From Lacinutrix mariniflava (GTDB lineage Bacteria > Bacteroidota > Bacteroidia > Flavobacteriales > Flavobacteriaceae), in assembly GCF_001418015.1 (NCBI RefSeq), contig NZ_LIQG01000026.1, positions 496,001-560,000 of the forward strand: DNA of 64,000 bases, in the 5' to 3' direction. This document shows positions 60,722 through 64,000 of the stretch, one piece after another (position 1 is the first letter of the stretch; every line of letters begins with the position of its first letter). The position numbers and the translations under genes were made by a program. Under the pieces are notes generated by a model. The model saw nothing but the letters and a program-made list of their open reading frames with translations, did not search any database and was not told the DNA's origin.

Positions 60722-61311
60722 TAGGCAATGATATTGTCGATTTAAAACAAGCAGCCTTAGATTCTCCCGATAGTTATCCGGATGGCAAAAGGCATCTGCG
60801 GTTTTTAGAGAAAGTTTTTACGGTAAAAGAACAAGACCTTATTATAGCTTCGGAAGATAAACACCAAACGGTTTGGTTGCTTTGGAGCATGAAAGAAGCG
60901 GCTTATAAAGTGAATGTACAGCAGTTTGGGAAACGATTTTTTAACCCAAAACGGTTGGAGTGTGAGCTTGTTTCTAATGAAAAAGGAATGGTAAAAATTG
61001 ATATCGAAACCTATTTTACGAGCTCTAAAATAACCGAAGATTATGTATATACTGTTGCAACCTTAAAAGAAGAAAGTAGTTTTAAAACGCATTGTTTTAA
61101 AGCGAAGAAATTAAACTACAAATTACAATCTGAAGTTTTAAAACAACAGTTTTTAAAATCTGTTGCTAAAAATAAAAATTACAACCTAAAGACTTTAAAG
61201 ATTAAAAAATCTGAAGTTGGAGTTCCTAAAGTTTATCGTGACTTAAAAAGGTTGCCTATTAACTTTTCTTTGACGCATTGTGGTCGGTTTTCTGGGTTTG
61301 TTTATTTGTGA
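60718..61311 (+). CDS. 4'-phosphopantetheinyl transferase
   Basis: 197 residues. Begins M-I-G-N-D-I-V-D-L (AcpS/Sfp G-x-D motif) and has W-S-M-K-E-A-A-Y-K (the W-x-x-K-E-A-x-x-K motif). Transfers phosphopantetheine from CoA to the Ser of the ACP encoded just upstream. Ends the cluster. It is unlike a short AcpS only in being longer, hence a cluster-specific Sfp/AcpS intermediate form. Confidence 0.9.
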   Translation: MIGNDIVDLKQAALDSPDSYPDGKRHLRFLEKVFTVKEQDLIIASEDKHQTVWLLWSMKEAAYKVNVQQFGKRFFNPKRLECELVSNEKGMVKIDIETYFTSSKITEDYVYTVATLKEESSFKTHCFKAKKLNYKLQSEVLKQQFLKSVAKNKNYNLKTLKIKKSEVGVPKVYRDLKRLPINFSLTHCGRFSGFVYL

Positions 61312-61357
61312 AAAATAAAAAAGCAGACCAACTAACGTCAGTCCACTTTTCACCTTT

Positions 61358-62833
<1,476 letters not shown>

Positions 62834-62837
62834 TTAT

Positions 62838-62913
62838 CCTGCAAGGTTTCCAAAACCTTGTAGGTGTGGTTTTTATGTTTATTAAACCTACAAGGTTTTG
62901 GAAACCTTGCAGG
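62838..62913. repeat. REP-like 28-bp perfect inverted repeat
   Basis: A 28-base arm at 62838-62865 starts CCTGCAAGGTTTCC and ends CCTTGTAGGT. It has an exact reverse complement at 62886-62913, with a 20-bp AT-rich loop. Each arm is itself an imperfect palindrome (CCTGCAAGGTTT/AAACCTTGTAGG), so the element can fold as a large hairpin or a pair of small ones. It resembles REP/BIME elements; similar words are, from memory, widespread in Bacteroidota. Confidence 0.85.
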
Positions 62914-63168
62914 AGTAAAAGCTAATATGATTCTGCAATACTGAAATAAATTAAGTATGAGCATGTTAAGAATGACAATTATTTATAGCGAGCATACACC
63001 GCGTAAGCGATTGATGCGGCATCCTTTTTAAAACGATTTAAAACCTAACATTATTAAGAAGTAGAATTTGGCAGATTGCCACGTACTTTGTCCTCGCAAT
63101 GACGTTTTAAAAAGATATAGCGGAAAGCGCGACCCAAACCTTTTTTTGGTTTGGGATACGCCATAAGC
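62914..63168. repeat. repeat-rich spacer between rtcB and the slipin gene
   Basis: No coding sequence. It contains a GATTGCCACGT...CCTCGCAATGACG word (63074-63104) and GCGTAAGCGATTG and GCGGAAAGCGCG words. The hairpin CCCAAACC, seven T, GGTTTGGG lies at 63133-63155, just past the slipin stop. These look like degraded members of dispersed intergenic repeats. Confidence 0.5.
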
Positions 63169-64000
63169 TTACTTATTTACCGAGAAAATATCTTTTAATT
63201 GCTCGATTACATTACCATTTCCAGCCACTGTAATTTCGCCGATTTTATCAGCAATTTTCTCTACATACTCCATTTCTTTTAATTTAAACAACATGTTGTT
63301 GTCTTCCATTAATTTTGCGGTGTTTAATAAGCTACGTGTTGCAGCTGTTTCTTCTCGTCTTGTTACCACATTGGCTTGCGCTTTTTTGTGTGCAATTAAT
63401 ACTTGGTTCATGATTTCTTTCATGTCGCCTGGTAAAATGACGTCTCTAATGCCAGCATGCAATACATGGACACCCAGTTTTGTGGCTTGTGCTTTTACAT
63501 CTTGTAAAACGGCGTTGGCAATGGTTTCTTTTTGCTCTAACAATTCGTCTAAGGTGTAAGCACCAACAAAGGCTCTTAATGCCAATTGCAAGGTGATGTA
63601 CAATTGCTTTTCGTATTCTTTATTTCGCATTAACGCCGTTTCGATATCTGTAACTTTGTATTGTGCGTAAAAGTTAATACGTACGCTTGCTTTGTCTTTA
63701 GTTAACAACTCTTGACCTGCAATTTCTAATTGTAATTGACGTAAATCTGCTTTCGCAATTTTAATGGTTTGATCGTTTCTCCAGAAACGGTATGTACCGT
63801 GTTCTACAATTTTTTCGAACGTATCGTTTACTATTAAAATGGCTTTTTCGTATGCGGCAACTTCGAAAACTCTAATGTATTTACTTAATTGTGGTTTGCT
63901 GAAAATAGCTTTATCAATGTCTTCTGTAATTTCGATTTTGTTTAAATCTGCAGTTACAAATTTGTAATTGATTAAGGTATTCCAGTACGCATAACGACCA
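63169..64000 (-). CDS. slipin (SPFH/Band 7) family protein, N-terminus outside the window
   Basis: The frame is open to the right window edge (about 277 codons present), so the 5' part is missing. SPFH-domain parts are seen in order: R-V-F-E-V-A-A-Y-E-K-A-I, G-T-Y-R-F-W, V-R-I-N-F-Y-A-Q-Y-K-V-T-D, L-Q-L-A-L-R-A-F-V-G-A-Y-T-L-D-E-L, L-G-V-H-V-L-H-A-G-I-R-D-V-I-L-P-G-D-M-K, and A-N-V-V-T-R-R-E-E-T-A-A-T-R-S. Slipins form oligomeric membrane scaffolds. RtcB neighbours of this kind have been described in RNA repair settings. Reading from 63708 alone would begin at a TTG inside the domain. Confidence 0.9.
   Translation of the reverse strand, partial: GRYAYWNTLINYKFVTADLNKIEITEDIDKAIFSKPQLSKYIRVFEVAAYEKAILIVNDTFEKIVEHGTYRFWRNDQTIKIAKADLRQLQLEIAGQELLTKDKASVRINFYAQYKVTDIETALMRNKEYEKQLYITLQLALRAFVGAYTLDELLEQKETIANAVLQDVKAQATKLGVHVLHAGIRDVILPGDMKEIMNQVLIAHKKAQANVVTRREETAATRSLLNTAKLMEDNNMLFKLKEMEYVEKIADKIGEITVAGNGNVIEQLKDIFSVNK

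Noticed and set aside
54722-61311. Flexirubin or aryl polyene cluster
   Set aside because: It lacks the DAR-type ketosynthase pairs, ammonia-lyase, thioesterase and acyltransferase genes of those clusters, while a type III PKS is present.
62838-62913. Insertion sequence ends
   Set aside because: The two arms are separated by only 20 bp, so there is no room for a transposase, and no target-site duplication is seen.

Overview
The window is a contiguous, gene-dense, low-GC (roughly one third GC by eye) piece of chromosome from a member of the Bacteroidota, almost certainly a marine Flavobacteriaceae. The evidence is: two secreted metalloproteases ending in type IX secretion (T9SS) sorting domains; two OMP/TonB-like receptors with an N-terminal carboxypeptidase-regulatory-like domain; Bacteroidota-type promoters (TAnnTTTG) in front of both tRNA genes and several others; many lipoproteins; start codons without Shine-Dalgarno sequences; and housekeeping proteins (GlnS, RNase R, LepA, DusB, RbfA, AccB/C, FabH) of flavobacterial character. 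A PL7-type alginate lyase lipoprotein fits a marine, algae-associated life. No prophage, insertion sequence with transposase, integrase or CRISPR array was found.

Left part (1-10.7 kb): a truncated DUF2339 membrane protein, glnS, folB and tRNA-Cys, the latter followed by a 101-bp tandem repeat that copies the tRNA tail plus its terminator. A leftward run follows: alginate lyase-like lipoprotein, Cys-rich N-terminal membrane protein, LysE-type exporter, DUF2807 protein, YbjQ protein and RNase R. The 868-bp AT-rich gap between rnr and rpiB holds a perfect DnaA box and several GTTATTAACAA-type repeats in both orientations. It is a candidate replication origin or another large regulatory region.

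10.7-26.8 kb: rpiB, a CDF metal transporter and an ElaA-like acetyltransferase read rightward. Then come leftward envelope and proteolysis genes: double-OmpA protein, S41 peptidase with rnpA, M1 and S8 lipoprotein peptidases, and an MBL hydrolase. A SulP anion transporter coupled to a UspA protein diverges from a cation:proton antiporter, suggesting an ion/pH homeostasis module.

26.8-46.3 kb: an outer-membrane receptor with a LytS/LytTR two-component pair, lepA, a second paralogous receptor, dusB, an FtsX-type permease with rbfA, methylmalonyl-CoA epimerase, tRNA-Met(CAT), a tiny PID-CTERM-like protein, ribE and pdxA. The fatty-acid entry cluster DUF177-rpmF-fabH-accB-accC follows.

46.4-52.3 kb: two large T9SS-exported metalloproteases whose 3' ends, including stop codon and terminator, are near copies.

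52.4-61.3 kb: the most interesting region. A DAO-type oxidoreductase, MtgA and a GreA-C-like protein are followed by a compact gene set: FAD oxidoreductase, methyltransferase, type III polyketide synthase, FabL-like enoyl reductase, FabZ-like dehydratase, FabF-like ketosynthase, ACP and phosphopantetheinyl transferase. This looks like a dedicated type II fatty-acid line feeding a type III PKS, with a methyltransferase and flavoenzyme to tailor the phenolic or pyrone lipid. The last part holds an RtcB RNA ligase and a truncated slipin, separated by a 407-bp spacer full of REP-like inverted repeats.
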